A stretch of DNA of 64,000 nucleotides from Stenotrophomonas sp. WZN-1. Lineage in GTDB: Bacteria > Pseudomonadota > Gammaproteobacteria > Xanthomonadales > Xanthomonadaceae. The first letter of the stretch is position 1, and each line of letters opens with the position of its first letter. The stretch is from the NCBI RefSeq assembly GCF_002192255.1, contig NZ_CP021768.1, positions 3,800,001 through 3,864,000 on the forward strand, in the 5' to 3' direction. Below, piece after piece: positions 18,425-26,761 of this stretch. Under the pieces are notes generated by a model. That model saw nothing but the letters and a program-made list of their open reading frames with translations, was not told the DNA's origin and made no database searches. The translations under genes and the position numbers were made by a program.

Positions 18425-18817
18425 TTACCCGCGCCAGCGCAACAGCAGGTCGCGCAGCGGCGTCAGTGCCGTGGCCAGGCCGGCCAGCACGCCAATGGTG
18501 TTGGCCAGCGCATCCATCGGGTCGGCAGTGCGGTTGCTGGTCAGCGCGCCCTGCGCGAACTCGATGCCGATGCCCATCAGCACCAGGCCTACACCGACCC
18601 ACAGCAGCGGCCGCCCGCGCCGGAACAGCTGTACCGCACTGCCCGCCAGAATGAAGTAAGCAAGAAAGTGCTCGCCCTTGTCGCTGTTTTCCGGCAATGG
18701 AATCGTCGGCGGCGGGATCAGGCAGACCACGATCACCAGCAGCACTGCGGTGACCCACAGTGCGGTCCACAACCGCGGCCGCCGCAGCGGCTTGATTACC
18801 GGCAACGCGTGGCTCAC
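18425..18817 (-). CDS. VanZ-like membrane protein
   Basis: A 130-residue inner-membrane protein with four hydrophobic helices and the VanZ-like signature NSDKGEHFLAYFILAG followed by GIGIEFAQ and DPMDALANTIG. The family name comes from teicoplanin-resistance VanZ, but the function of most members, including this one, is unknown; there is no reason to claim glycopeptide resistance here. Its ATG overlaps the stop of the MidA-like gene by four bases (ATGA), so the two are translated together. Confidence 0.85.
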   Translation of the reverse strand: MSHALPVIKPLRRPRLWTALWVTAVLLVIVVCLIPPPTIPLPENSDKGEHFLAYFILAGSAVQLFRRGRPLLWVGVGLVLMGIGIEFAQGALTSNRTADPMDALANTIGVLAGLATALTPLRDLLLRWRG

Positions 18818-19998
18818 AGGCGCCAGCTCAGGTCACCCAGCTCGAAGGCCGGTTCGAAATCGACGCCACGCTGCAGGCCGATGGCCTGGAAGCGCTCGCC
18901 CATCTCGGTCGGCAGGGTCAGCTTCTTCACCTGGTCGCGCAGCTGGATGCGCCCCACTTCATCGGTGCGTTCCTCGGCCAGCAGCAGCACCTGGTCCAGG
19001 CCATTACCGAGCAGGAAGCTGGCTTGGCTGCAGTAGCCGGCCAGTTCAAAACCACCGTGCAGCCCAGCCTCGGCCATCGCGGTGAAATCCACCGACGCGG
19101 TGATGTCCTGCAGGCCCGGCCAGCGGTGCACGTCGTTGTGCACGTGGTGGCGGTAGAACGCACGCACGGTGCCATCGTCACGGTCGTGCTGGTAGAACTC
19201 GCCGCGGTTGTAGCCGTAATCGACGAACAGCATCGCGCCGCGCTGCAGGCCGCCCGCCACCGCCTGCAGCCAGTACGGCAGCTGCGGCAGCACCTCGGAG
19301 CGGTAGCCCTCGGCGAAGGGCTTCTCCAGGTAGCGCTCGATATGACGCACCGCCCCGTTGAGCAGGATGTCCGCCGGCTGCGCGCCACGGATGAAGTTGC
19401 CTTCGACGTCCAGCTCGACGGTTTCCTCGTAGACCTCGCCGTCCCGGATCAGGAAGCGCGGGGTCGGCAGCGCATCGATCACCTCGTTGGCGAACACCAC
19501 GCCCTCCCAGTCCTCTTCGAACGGGCGGTCGATCCAGTCCACGCGCGCGACCAGCTCGGCCGGCAGGTTCTGCTGCAGGCGCTGCTGCTGGCGCTCGCGC
19601 AGGTCGGCGCTGGGTTCGAGGATGGCGTAGCGCGACGGCAGCGCGTCCAGCTCGGCCAGGCGGATCAGCACGGCCTCAGCGAAGGCGCCGGTACCACCCC
19701 CCAGTTCCAGCATCCGCGCCTGCGCGCCCAGCTGGCCGAACACCGGCGCCAGCGCATTGGCCACGCTGCCGGCGAACAGGCTGCCGAGCTCGGGCGCGGT
19801 GGTGAAGTCGCCACTGCCGCCGAATTTGCTGGCGCCGGCGCTGTAATAACCCCAGCCCGGGGTATACAGGCACAGCTCCATGAAGCGGGAGAACGGCATT
19901 GCCCCGCCCTGCGCAAGGATTTCGGCGCGCAGGGCGGCCGCCAGCTGGTCGCTGTGGGCCAGGGCATCGGCTTCGGGCAGGGGGAAGGTGGGCTGCAT
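18814..19998 (-). CDS. MidA/NDUFAF7-family SAM-dependent methyltransferase
   Basis: A 394-residue cytoplasmic methyltransferase of the MidA family (COG1565). Motifs are PFSRFMELCLYTPGWGYYS at the N-terminus, a GGGTGAFAEA SAM-binding loop near residue 105, and VVFANEVIDALPTPRF plus LFVDYGYNRGEFYQ. Mitochondrial relatives methylate an arginine of complex I; the bacterial substrate is not known. The start follows a short intergenic gap with the divergent pteridine reductase gene, and VanZ is coupled downstream. Confidence 0.85.
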   Translation of the reverse strand: MQPTFPLPEADALAHSDQLAAALRAEILAQGGAMPFSRFMELCLYTPGWGYYSAGASKFGGSGDFTTAPELGSLFAGSVANALAPVFGQLGAQARMLELGGGTGAFAEAVLIRLAELDALPSRYAILEPSADLRERQQQRLQQNLPAELVARVDWIDRPFEEDWEGVVFANEVIDALPTPRFLIRDGEVYEETVELDVEGNFIRGAQPADILLNGAVRHIERYLEKPFAEGYRSEVLPQLPYWLQAVAGGLQRGAMLFVDYGYNRGEFYQHDRDDGTVRAFYRHHVHNDVHRWPGLQDITASVDFTAMAEAGLHGGFELAGYCSQASFLLGNGLDQVLLLAEERTDEVGRIQLRDQVKKLTLPTEMGERFQAIGLQRGVDFEPAFELGDLSWRL

Positions 19999-20057
19999 GG
20001 CGTCTTCGAATGCGGTGACAATGGTGCACAGGATAGCCGAGCCTTGGAGGACCCTCG

Positions 20058-20795
20058 ATGAGCGACACCCACCCCGTGGTCCTGATCACCGGCAGCGCGC
20101 GCCGGATCGGTGCGGCCATCGCCCGCCAGTTCCACGCCTGTGGCTGGTCGGTGGTGCTGCATGCCAACACCTCCAGCACCGAGCTGCAGCAGGCCGCGTT
20201 CGATTTCGACAACGTGCGCCCGGGCAGCGTGCTGGCCCTGCAGGCCGACCTGCGTGACGCCGACGCCCTGCCCGACCTGGTGGAACAGGCCGTTACCCAC
20301 TTCGGGCGACTGGACGCGCTGGTCAACAACGCCTCCAACTTCTTCCCCACTCCCCTTGGCCAGGTCACCGCCGAGGCAATGGACGAGTTGTACGCGGTCA
20401 ACGCGCGCGCGCCGCTGCTGCTGTCACAGGCGGCGGCACCCTACCTGCGCCGCCAGCAGGGCTGCATCGTCAACCTGACCGACCTGCACGGCACCGACCC
20501 GATGCGCGACCACATCGCCTACACCATGGCCAAGGCCGCGCTGGAGATGGCCACGCGCTCGCTGGCGCTGGAGCTGGCGCCGAAGGTGCGGGTCAATGCG
20601 GTAGCGCCCGGTGCGATCCTGTGGCCGGAACAGGGCAAGGACGATTTCGCCCGCGAGGCGCTGCTGGCGCGCACGCCGCTGGCGCGGATCGGCACCGTCG
20701 AGGAGATCGCCGAGGCGGTGTACTGGCTGGTGGCCGAAGCCAGTTTCGTCACCGGCCACACCCTGCGCGTGGATGGCGGGCGTACGGTCAGTTGA
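20058..20795 (+). CDS. Pteridine reductase-like SDR (FolM type)
   Basis: A 245-residue short-chain dehydrogenase. The NADPH loop TGSARRIGAAIAR near residue 11 carries the arginine typical of pteridine reductases. NNAS is at about residue 93, the active-site YTMAK near residue 155, and a C-terminal TGHTLRVDGGR. Pteridine reductases reduce dihydrobiopterin or dihydrofolate to the tetrahydro form. The convergent folK gene next door supports a pterin/folate role. A GGAGGA site precedes the ATG. A general 3-oxoacyl reductase is less likely given the RR in the nucleotide loop. Confidence 0.88.
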   Translation: MSDTHPVVLITGSARRIGAAIARQFHACGWSVVLHANTSSTELQQAAFDFDNVRPGSVLALQADLRDADALPDLVEQAVTHFGRLDALVNNASNFFPTPLGQVTAEAMDELYAVNARAPLLLSQAAAPYLRRQQGCIVNLTDLHGTDPMRDHIAYTMAKAALEMATRSLALELAPKVRVNAVAPGAILWPEQGKDDFAREALLARTPLARIGTVEEIAEAVYWLVAEASFVTGHTLRVDGGRTVS

Positions 20796-20800
20796 CGATC

Positions 20801-20862
20801 CGCCGGGCATGGCCCGGCGCTACCGGGTCACGTAGATCGTTAGCGCCGGGCCATGCCCGGCG
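20801..20862. repeat. Inverted SMAG/REP pair between convergent genes
   Basis: CGCCGGGC-AT-GGCCCGGCG-CTAC at 20801-20823 faces a TTAG-headed CGCCGGGCC-AT-GCCCGGCG copy at 20840-20862. The first starts 5 bases after the pteridine reductase stop and the second ends 13 bases before the folK stop, so either transcript would end in a large composite hairpin. Confidence 0.9.
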
Positions 20863-20875
20863 AGGGCAGTGGCCA

Positions 20876-21361
20876 TCACTCGAGGTCCACCACCTCGAAC
20901 GCCTCGCCAAACTGCTTGTGCGCACGCCACAGCGTTGCCAGGTCCAACCCGCTGACCGGGTCGATGAAGCCCGGCGCGATGTCGGCCAGCGGCTTCAGCA
21001 CGAAGGCATGCTTCAGCTCCGGGCGCGGAATGCGCAGGTGGCCGGGGCCTTCCACCACCAGGTCGCCGTAGAACACCACGTCGATGTCCAGGGTCCGGTC
21101 GGAGAAGCGCGGCCCGCTGCGGTCGCGACCGTGCGCGTCTTCCAGCGCATGCAGCCAATCGTCCAGCTCCTGCAGCGGCAGATCGGTCTCGATCGCCACC
21201 GCATTGTTGAGGAAGGCCGGGCCATCGAAGCCGACCGCGGCGGTACGGTAGGCCGGCGATACCTGCAGCGCGCCGAAGCGCTCGCGCAGGGCCGCCACCG
21301 CGGCGTGGAGGTAGCGGCGGGGCTGGACATTGCTGCCCAGGCTCAGGAGCACGGTCGTCAT
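20876..21361 (-). CDS. folK: HPPK, 2-amino-4-hydroxy-6-hydroxymethyldihydropteridine diphosphokinase
   Basis: A 161-residue enzyme that transfers pyrophosphate from ATP to hydroxymethyl-dihydropterin in folate synthesis. It shows the N-terminal LSLGSNVQPR, GPAFLNNAV and the signature RxxGPRFSDRTLDIDVVFYGD with the metal-binding DxD, then IPRPELKHAFVLKPLADIAP. The start MTTVLLSLGSN is the family start; a longer frame upstream is out of family. It converges with the pteridine reductase gene and diverges from the Anbu gene. Confidence 0.95.
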   Translation of the reverse strand: MTTVLLSLGSNVQPRRYLHAAVAALRERFGALQVSPAYRTAAVGFDGPAFLNNAVAIETDLPLQELDDWLHALEDAHGRDRSGPRFSDRTLDIDVVFYGDLVVEGPGHLRIPRPELKHAFVLKPLADIAPGFIDPVSGLDLATLWRAHKQFGEAFEVVDLE

Positions 21362-21450
21362 GCGGTTCAGGTGGCAGCGATGGGGGCGTGGACATGCCGT
21401 CGTCACGGCGGCCTGCCTACAATCCGGGACGCACATGATAGGGCACCGAC

Positions 21451-22194
21451 ATGACCTATTGCGTTGGAATCGAGGTGGACGAGGGCCTGGTCTTTGCTGC
21501 CGACACCCGGACCAATGCCTCGCTGGACGATGTGCGCGTGCACCGCAAGCTGCACGTGTTCGAATATCCTGGCCAGGCAGCCTACGTGCTGATGGCGGCT
21601 GGCAACCTGGCCACCACCCAGCTGCTGGTGTCGCGCCTGGGGCGCGATGCCGGCGAACGGCGCGCGCCCAACCTGCGCGACATGAACCACCTGTTCGAAG
21701 CCGCCGAGTACGTCGGCCAGCTGCTGGTGGACAGCCAGGTGCACAGCAGCCATAGCGAGCATGGCCATGATGGGGTCAATACCCAGGCCACGCTGATCTT
21801 CGGCGGCCAGATCGCCGGCGAGCGCCCCGGGCTGTACATGATCTACCCGCTCGGCAACGCCATCGCCGCCTCGCCGGAGACGCCGTACCTGCAGATCGGT
21901 GAATCCAAGTACGGCAAGCCGATCCTCGACCGCATCCTCAGCCCGGCCACGCGCCTGGAAGATGCGGCGCGCACCGCCATCGTCTCGCTGGACTCCACCA
22001 TCCGTTCCAACCTGTCGGTGGGCCTGCCGATCGACCTGGCGCTGCTGCGCGACGGTGAACTGCGCATCGGCCGGCAGCTGCGGCTGGGCGCGGATTCAGC
22101 GTTGTATGCGGACATCCACCAGAACTGGTCACGGCGGCTGGAACAGGCGGTGGACGCCCTGCCGCGCTTCCCCTGGGAAACGCTGGACCGGTAG
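21451..22194 (+). CDS. Anbu-type proteasome-like peptidase (ancestral beta-subunit)
   Basis: A 247-residue Ntn-hydrolase fold protein of the Anbu family (bacterial proteasome-homologous). The N-terminus is MTYCVGIEVDEGLVFAADTR, with a threonine exposed after Met removal as in the family and the conserved GLVFAxDxRTNA. The Anbu family is usually linked to an alpha-E protein, an ATP-grasp ligase and a transglutaminase-like protein; none is present here, so this copy is an orphan within the window. It probably forms a cytoplasmic ring; the substrate is unknown. Its stop TAG is supplied by the GTAG of the REP at 22191. Confidence 0.88.
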   Translation: MTYCVGIEVDEGLVFAADTRTNASLDDVRVHRKLHVFEYPGQAAYVLMAAGNLATTQLLVSRLGRDAGERRAPNLRDMNHLFEAAEYVGQLLVDSQVHSSHSEHGHDGVNTQATLIFGGQIAGERPGLYMIYPLGNAIAASPETPYLQIGESKYGKPILDRILSPATRLEDAARTAIVSLDSTIRSNLSVGLPIDLALLRDGELRIGRQLRLGADSALYADIHQNWSRRLEQAVDALPRFPWETLDR

Positions 22195-22262
22195 CGCCGG
22201 TCGCTGGCCGGCAACCGCAGTGATCCCACCGCACAGGGATGCCGGCCAGCGGCCGGCACTAC
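22191..22262. repeat. Inverted SMAG/REP pair after Anbu
   Basis: GTAG-CGCCGGTCGCTGGCCGGC (22191-22213) and TGCCGGCC-AGC-GGCCGGCACTAC (22240-22262) stand in opposite orientation in the gap between the convergent Anbu and hybrid kinase genes. The first GTAG overlaps the Anbu stop codon. Confidence 0.88.
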
Positions 22263-22268
22263 CCTTTG

Positions 22269-23780
22269 TCAGCCCAGCGCCTCGGCCACCGCGCGGAACA
22301 CCTGCTGCATCTGCAGCGGCTTGCGCAGCACATGCACCTCCACGCCGGCAGGGAACGCATCGGCGGGCACCGCAACAGCTGCGTCCTCCAGCACCAGCGC
22401 CGGGCCGCGATAGCCCAGCGTGGCCATCTCGCCCAGCAGCTGGCTGGCCGGCAACAACTTCGAGCCGGCGTCGGCAATCACCAGCGCCGGCATCGCCTCC
22501 TGCTGCATCCAGCGCAGTGCCGCCGGACCATCGGAGGCCAGCTGCAACTGATACCCCTGGCTGGACAGCGCATTGCCAAGCAACGACAGGCGCGTGGCCT
22601 CGCCATCGACCACCAGGATCGACTGGCCACTGCCCAGGGCCACCAGCTGCTCGACCGGCTCGCTGCCATCAATGGCCTCATGCATCGGGAGTCGCAGTTC
22701 GAAGCAGGTGCCCTGCCCCGGCTGGCTGCTGACATGGATGCTGCCGCCGGCACCTTCGACGATGCGCTTGCAGGAAATCAGGCCCAGGCCGGTGCCATCA
22801 GCCTTGGTGGTGAAAAACGGATTGAACAGGTGCGACAGCGTGTCCGCATCCATGCCGATGCCTTCATCGGCCACGCAAATCTGCATCCAGTCCACGCCAT
22901 CGCGCTCGCCGGCATGACTGGCGGTCAGGCTCAGGCGGCCGCCGTTGGGCATCGCCTGGATTGCGTTGAGCGCCAGGTTCAACATCACCTGCTGCAGCTC
23001 GGTGTAGTTGGCGTCGACCACCAGGCCTTCGTCCTGCACCTGCAGTTCCAGGCGTACGGCATCGGGCACGTTGCTGCGCAACAGCAGTGCCACCGCATCG
23101 AACAGGCCATCGATCTCGATGCGCTCGCTCGGCTTGCGCGAACCGCGCACGAACGACAGCATCGATTCGGCCATCTCGTGGCCTCGGCGGCCGCACTCGG
23201 CGATGACATCGGCCAGGTGGTGCAGCTGCGGATCGTCGGTGCGCGCCTTCAGCAGGTCCGGCATGATCAGCAACGGCTGCAGGATGTTGCGCAGGTCGTG
23301 GCTGAGGCCGGCGGCAAGCAGCGACAGGCTTTCCAGGCGCTGCGCGCGCATCAGTTCGGTTTCCACCCGTGCACGCTCCACCGCGCTGCGTGCATCGCGG
23401 ATCGCACGCGCCACCGCCGACGGCAGGCGTGCCGGCAGATGCTTGATGATGTAGTCATTGGCGCCCTTCTGCAGCGCCGCCACCGCGTTCTCCTCACCCA
23501 TCGTGCCGGAGACGAAGATGAAGGGCACTTCCGGCGAGGTCTCGCGCACGATGCGCAGCGCGTCATCACCGGAGAACCCCGGCATGCTCAGGTCGGACAG
23601 CACGATGTCCGGCTGGAACGCAGCCAGTGCCTGGCGCAGTTCCGCCTCGCTCTCGACACGCTCGAAACGGGCTTCCAGGCCCGCGTCGAGCATCTGTTCG
23701 GACATCAGCTCGGCATCCTCCGGTGAGTCCTCCACCAGCAGGATGCGCAGCGCCCCCAGGGCGGGACCGGTCAGGGGCAT
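22269..23780 (-). CDS. Hybrid REC-histidine kinase-REC protein
   Basis: A 503-residue cytoplasmic signalling protein. An N-terminal receiver (residues about 11-130, acidic pair in LVEDSPED, phospho-acceptor Asp63 in IVLSDLSMPG) precedes a HisKA-like helix with His161 in AGLSHDLRNILQPL. An HATPase domain follows (N-box NLALNAIQA, ADEGIGM, GTGLGL), then a second receiver near residues 385-500 with a weaker acidic pocket (VVDGEAT, Asp in VIADAG). It is the last gene of a three-gene unit behind a stand-alone receiver and a membrane kinase, so phosphate may pass between them. The input signal is unknown. Confidence 0.86.
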   Translation of the reverse strand: MPLTGPALGALRILLVEDSPEDAELMSEQMLDAGLEARFERVESEAELRQALAAFQPDIVLSDLSMPGFSGDDALRIVRETSPEVPFIFVSGTMGEENAVAALQKGANDYIIKHLPARLPSAVARAIRDARSAVERARVETELMRAQRLESLSLLAAGLSHDLRNILQPLLIMPDLLKARTDDPQLHHLADVIAECGRRGHEMAESMLSFVRGSRKPSERIEIDGLFDAVALLLRSNVPDAVRLELQVQDEGLVVDANYTELQQVMLNLALNAIQAMPNGGRLSLTASHAGERDGVDWMQICVADEGIGMDADTLSHLFNPFFTTKADGTGLGLISCKRIVEGAGGSIHVSSQPGQGTCFELRLPMHEAIDGSEPVEQLVALGSGQSILVVDGEATRLSLLGNALSSQGYQLQLASDGPAALRWMQQEAMPALVIADAGSKLLPASQLLGEMATLGYRGPALVLEDAAVAVPADAFPAGVEVHVLRKPLQMQQVFRAVAEALG

Positions 23781-23784
23781 GGGC

Positions 23785-24225
23785 TCACTCGAGTTCCGGT
23801 GCCTGGTTGATCAACGCCCAGAACTTGCCCAGGGTCTGCACCGCGCCGAAGAACTGGTCCACGTCCACCGGCTTGACCACGTAGGCGTTCACGCCCATGT
23901 CCCAGCTGCGGGCCAGATCGCTTTCCTCGCGCGAAGACGACAGGATCACCACCGGCAGGCGCTTGAGTTCTTCGTGCTCGCGGATCTGCCGCAGCACCTC
24001 CAGGCCATCCATGCGCGGCATCTTGATGTCCAGCAGCAGTACCGCCGGCAGGCCTTCCTCGCGGCTGGCGAAGGCGCCGCGGCGCAGCAGGTAGTCCATC
24101 ACTTCCACGCCGTCTTCGACGTGCACGATGGGATTGGCCAGACGCGCCTCTTCCAGGGCGTCGATCGCCATTTCGGCGTCAGCCGGGCTGTCTTCGGCGA
24201 GAAGAATGGTGCGCAGAGTGGTCAT
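23785..24225 (-). CDS. Single-domain response regulator
   Basis: A 146-residue receiver with no output domain. The acidic pair is in LLAEDSPAD, phospho-acceptor Asp66 in LLLDIKMPRMDGLE, the switch serine in VVILSSS and the lysine in YVVKPVDV. It resembles the Rcp1-type receivers that partner histidine kinases with phytochrome-like cores. Its ATG overlaps the kinase stop by four bases, and it is followed after 4 bases by the hybrid kinase, so it probably shuttles phosphate between the two proteins. Confidence 0.9.
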   Translation of the reverse strand: MTTLRTILLAEDSPADAEMAIDALEEARLANPIVHVEDGVEVMDYLLRRGAFASREEGLPAVLLLDIKMPRMDGLEVLRQIREHEELKRLPVVILSSSREESDLARSWDMGVNAYVVKPVDVDQFFGAVQTLGKFWALINQAPELE

Positions 24226-26039
24226 GCAGAAGGCCCTTGTTTGTCCGCGTCGATCGCGGGAGGCAGGTAGAAGTGGAAGGTGGCGCCGACGTCCGGTTCG
24301 GCCTCGGCCCAGATACGGCCGCCATGGCGGGTCAGCACGCGGCGCACGCTGGCCAGGCCTATGCCGGTACCCGGGTAGTCACTGGCCTTGTGCAGGCGCT
24401 GGAACACACCAAACAGTTTGCCGGCGTAGGCCATGTCAAAGCCTGCACCATTGTCGCTGACCGTGAACTGATGGCCGCCATCTGGCTGCGGCTGGTAATC
24501 CACGCGGATCTTCGCCGGCTCGCGGTTGCCCGAGTACTTCACCGCGTTGCCGAGCAGGTTCAGCCAGACCTGGCGGATCATGTTCTCGTCGCCCACCACG
24601 ATCGGCAATGGCGCGATGCTCCATTCCACCTGGTGCGCATGGCCGCTGTTCTCGGCCTCGGCCTGCAGGTTGGAATCGAGCATGGCGCGGGTATCGGCCA
24701 CCAACGACTGCATGTCCACCGCCTGCTGGCGCATCGCCACGCGGCCCAGCCGCGAGTACACCAGCAGGTCGTCGATCAGTGCCGCCATGCGCCGGGCCGA
24801 ACTGGAGATCACTTCCAGGTAGTGCCGGCTCTTGTCATCGGCGGCGTCGCCGAGGTGGCGCGACAGCTTGTCGGAGAATCCGGCCACGTGGCGCAGCGGC
24901 GCACGCAGGTCGTGCGAAACCGAGTAGCTGAAAGCCTCCAGCTCGCGGTTGACCTCGGACACCTGCGCAACCTTTCCTTCCAGCTGGCGGTTCAGCTCTT
25001 CCACGCGCAGCTGCACTGCGCGCTGCATGGTGACGTCGCTGATGGTCAGCAGCACCACTTCGTCATCGGTGTCGGGCAGCGGCATGCGCCGTGCGTTGAG
25101 CAGCATGTAGCGCACCATGCCATCGGCAGTGCGCTGCTCGTGCTCGAAGTCCCAGAGTTCGCGACCGCGCGACAGTACGTCGGCCAGGCGCTGTCGCACC
25201 ACCGGATCCTGCCAGGCGTTGTCGCCAACCGTCTCCAGCAGCAGGCCATCGGCGCGCTCGTCCTGCAGGCCGTACAGTTCGGCGAATGCCGGGTTGTGCA
25301 GCTGCACGCGCAGGTCGCGGTCGAGCAGCACGATCGGTTCGCGCACAGTCTGCAGCACCGAGGCCGCGCGTGCAGCCGAGCGCAGCGATTGCCGCTCCGC
25401 ATGGAGGCGACGGCCGATCTGCCGCTGCAGCAGCCACAGCACCAGGCCGAGCAGCGCCAGCTGGATCACCAGCGAACTCCACGACACCAGTTCGGTCTGC
25501 TTGCGCTGGCGCGCGGCCTGCTCGGCCCGCAGCGCCAGCAGCTTCTGCTCGCTGGCCTGCAGCTCTTCCACCAGGCCACGAATCGGGTAACGCGTGCTCA
25601 GGTCCTGCACCAGCTCACGCTGGTCGCTGTTCGGTTCGGACCTGGCCAGCTCGCGGGCCACCGCCAGGCGGCCTTCCAGCATCGATTCGATCCGACCGAT
25701 GCGGATCAGCTGGTCGGGATTGTCGCGGGTCATCCGGCCCAGTTCGGCCAGGCGCCCGGGAATCTCGTTGGCCCTGGCCATGCGCTCGCGCAGGCCGGGG
25801 GCATCCACCCCCTTGGAAAGGGTCAATGCCGCCGATTCGACATCGCGCACGTCGGCCTGCAGTTGCTGCAGCGCCACGCCAACGGCCTGGGTGTGGTTGA
25901 CCCAGGCCATCGCTTGTTCGCTGTCGTGCTGCAGTTTGCGCAGGGTCAACCACGGCACCACGATGATCGCTGCAGCGGCCAGCGCCAGGGCCGGCAACCG
26001 CCAGCGGTCCCAGATGTCGTCACTGAAAACCAGCGCCAT
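24222..26039 (-). CDS. Membrane sensor histidine kinase with CHASE3-like and PAS domains
   Basis: A 605-residue inner-membrane kinase. TM1 is at about residues 15-32, followed by a helical periplasmic sensor of CHASE3 type (about 35-180), TM2 at about 188-206, a PAS domain (about 225-345) and a short coiled coil. His376 lies in FSYSVSHDLRAPLRHV, and the HATPase domain has NLLGNAVKYS, DNGAGFDM and GTGIGLASV. The H-box and catalytic domain resemble bacteriophytochrome-type kinases, but no chromophore domain is present. It heads the phosphorelay operon. The ligand is unknown. Confidence 0.9.
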   Translation of the reverse strand: MALVFSDDIWDRWRLPALALAAAAIIVVPWLTLRKLQHDSEQAMAWVNHTQAVGVALQQLQADVRDVESAALTLSKGVDAPGLRERMARANEIPGRLAELGRMTRDNPDQLIRIGRIESMLEGRLAVARELARSEPNSDQRELVQDLSTRYPIRGLVEELQASEQKLLALRAEQAARQRKQTELVSWSSLVIQLALLGLVLWLLQRQIGRRLHAERQSLRSAARAASVLQTVREPIVLLDRDLRVQLHNPAFAELYGLQDERADGLLLETVGDNAWQDPVVRQRLADVLSRGRELWDFEHEQRTADGMVRYMLLNARRMPLPDTDDEVVLLTISDVTMQRAVQLRVEELNRQLEGKVAQVSEVNRELEAFSYSVSHDLRAPLRHVAGFSDKLSRHLGDAADDKSRHYLEVISSSARRMAALIDDLLVYSRLGRVAMRQQAVDMQSLVADTRAMLDSNLQAEAENSGHAHQVEWSIAPLPIVVGDENMIRQVWLNLLGNAVKYSGNREPAKIRVDYQPQPDGGHQFTVSDNGAGFDMAYAGKLFGVFQRLHKASDYPGTGIGLASVRRVLTRHGGRIWAEAEPDVGATFHFYLPPAIDADKQGPSA

Positions 26040-26175
26040 AGTTCCTCGTCAGCTCAGCCGCGAAGCGTTGGCCGGGGCGAACCCGGCTGCGGCGGAACCG
26101 GCAATATAGCGCAGGCGGTCACAACTCTGGAGTTTCCAGCCGGGTTGCCTGAACAGGTTATGGGAACCCCATGCA

Positions 26176-26202
26176 GCGGGCGCCCCGCACCGGGGCGCCC
26201 GC
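26176..26202 (-). terminator. Terminator-like hairpin after the BON gene
   Basis: Perfect 12 bp arms GCGGGCGCCCCG and CGGGGCGCCCGC with a 3-base loop lie just downstream of the BON protein stop. There is no clear T-tract, so it may act as a 3'-stabilising hairpin instead of a full intrinsic terminator. Confidence 0.55.
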
Positions 26203-26207
26203 CCGGT

Positions 26208-26591
26208 TCAGCGCTTGGCGGCAGCGCTGACCTTCAACGCGGCGGCATCGACGCGGGTCACGCCCTTGATGCCCTTGGCAGTGGTGACCGCCCTGTCCTT
26301 CTCGGCCTGGGTGGCCACGGCACCGCTCAGGCTGACCACGCCGTTCACGGTTTCCACCTTGATTTCAGTGCCCGGAACGTTGCTGCTGGCCAGCAGGTCG
26401 GCCTTCACCTTGGTGGTGATCCAGCTGTCGGTCACCGGCTCGTTGGAGTCATGGCGATCGGCATGGGTCGTCGGATGGGTGCTGGTCGGCGGGCTCTTCG
26501 CGGCCGGGTCCTTGGCGAATGCAGCCGAGGAGGACAGCGCCAGGCCCAGCGTCAGGGCGGAAGCAATCAGCGTGCGGGTGGTATTGCTCAT
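26208..26591 (-). CDS. Periplasmic BON-domain protein
   Basis: A 127-residue exported protein with a signal peptide (cleavage after AFA near residue 26), a short low-complexity Thr/His/Pro-rich stretch and a single BON domain (about residues 53-122; SWITTKVKADLLASSNVPG, VNGVVSLSGAV, GVTRVDAAAL). OsmY has two BON domains; this is a one-domain relative. BON proteins associate with membrane phospholipid or outer-membrane proteins and are often stress induced. The role here is inferred from the domain only. The gene is monocistronic and diverges from the oxidoreductase gene. Confidence 0.87.
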   Translation of the reverse strand: MSNTTRTLIASALTLGLALSSSAAFAKDPAAKSPPTSTHPTTHADRHDSNEPVTDSWITTKVKADLLASSNVPGTEIKVETVNGVVSLSGAVATQAEKDRAVTTAKGIKGVTRVDAAALKVSAAAKR

Positions 26592-26761
26592 CGTGTCGTA
26601 CTCCTTCGGGATGTGCTGCCAGTCTGGACAAGCCGCCGTAGAGCAGGCGTGGCGTTGCGGTCATGCCGCCGTGAATCGAAACGTTTCCAACGGCAACGGT
26701 TCAGTTTTGGACGGCCAGCACCCGTCGTTTACCCTGCTCTTCCCACTGCCGGAGCCCTGCC

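Noticed and set aside
18425..18817. Glycopeptide resistance gene vanZ
   Set aside because: Only the VanZ-like fold is shared; there is no van cluster and Gram-negative members are not resistance genes.
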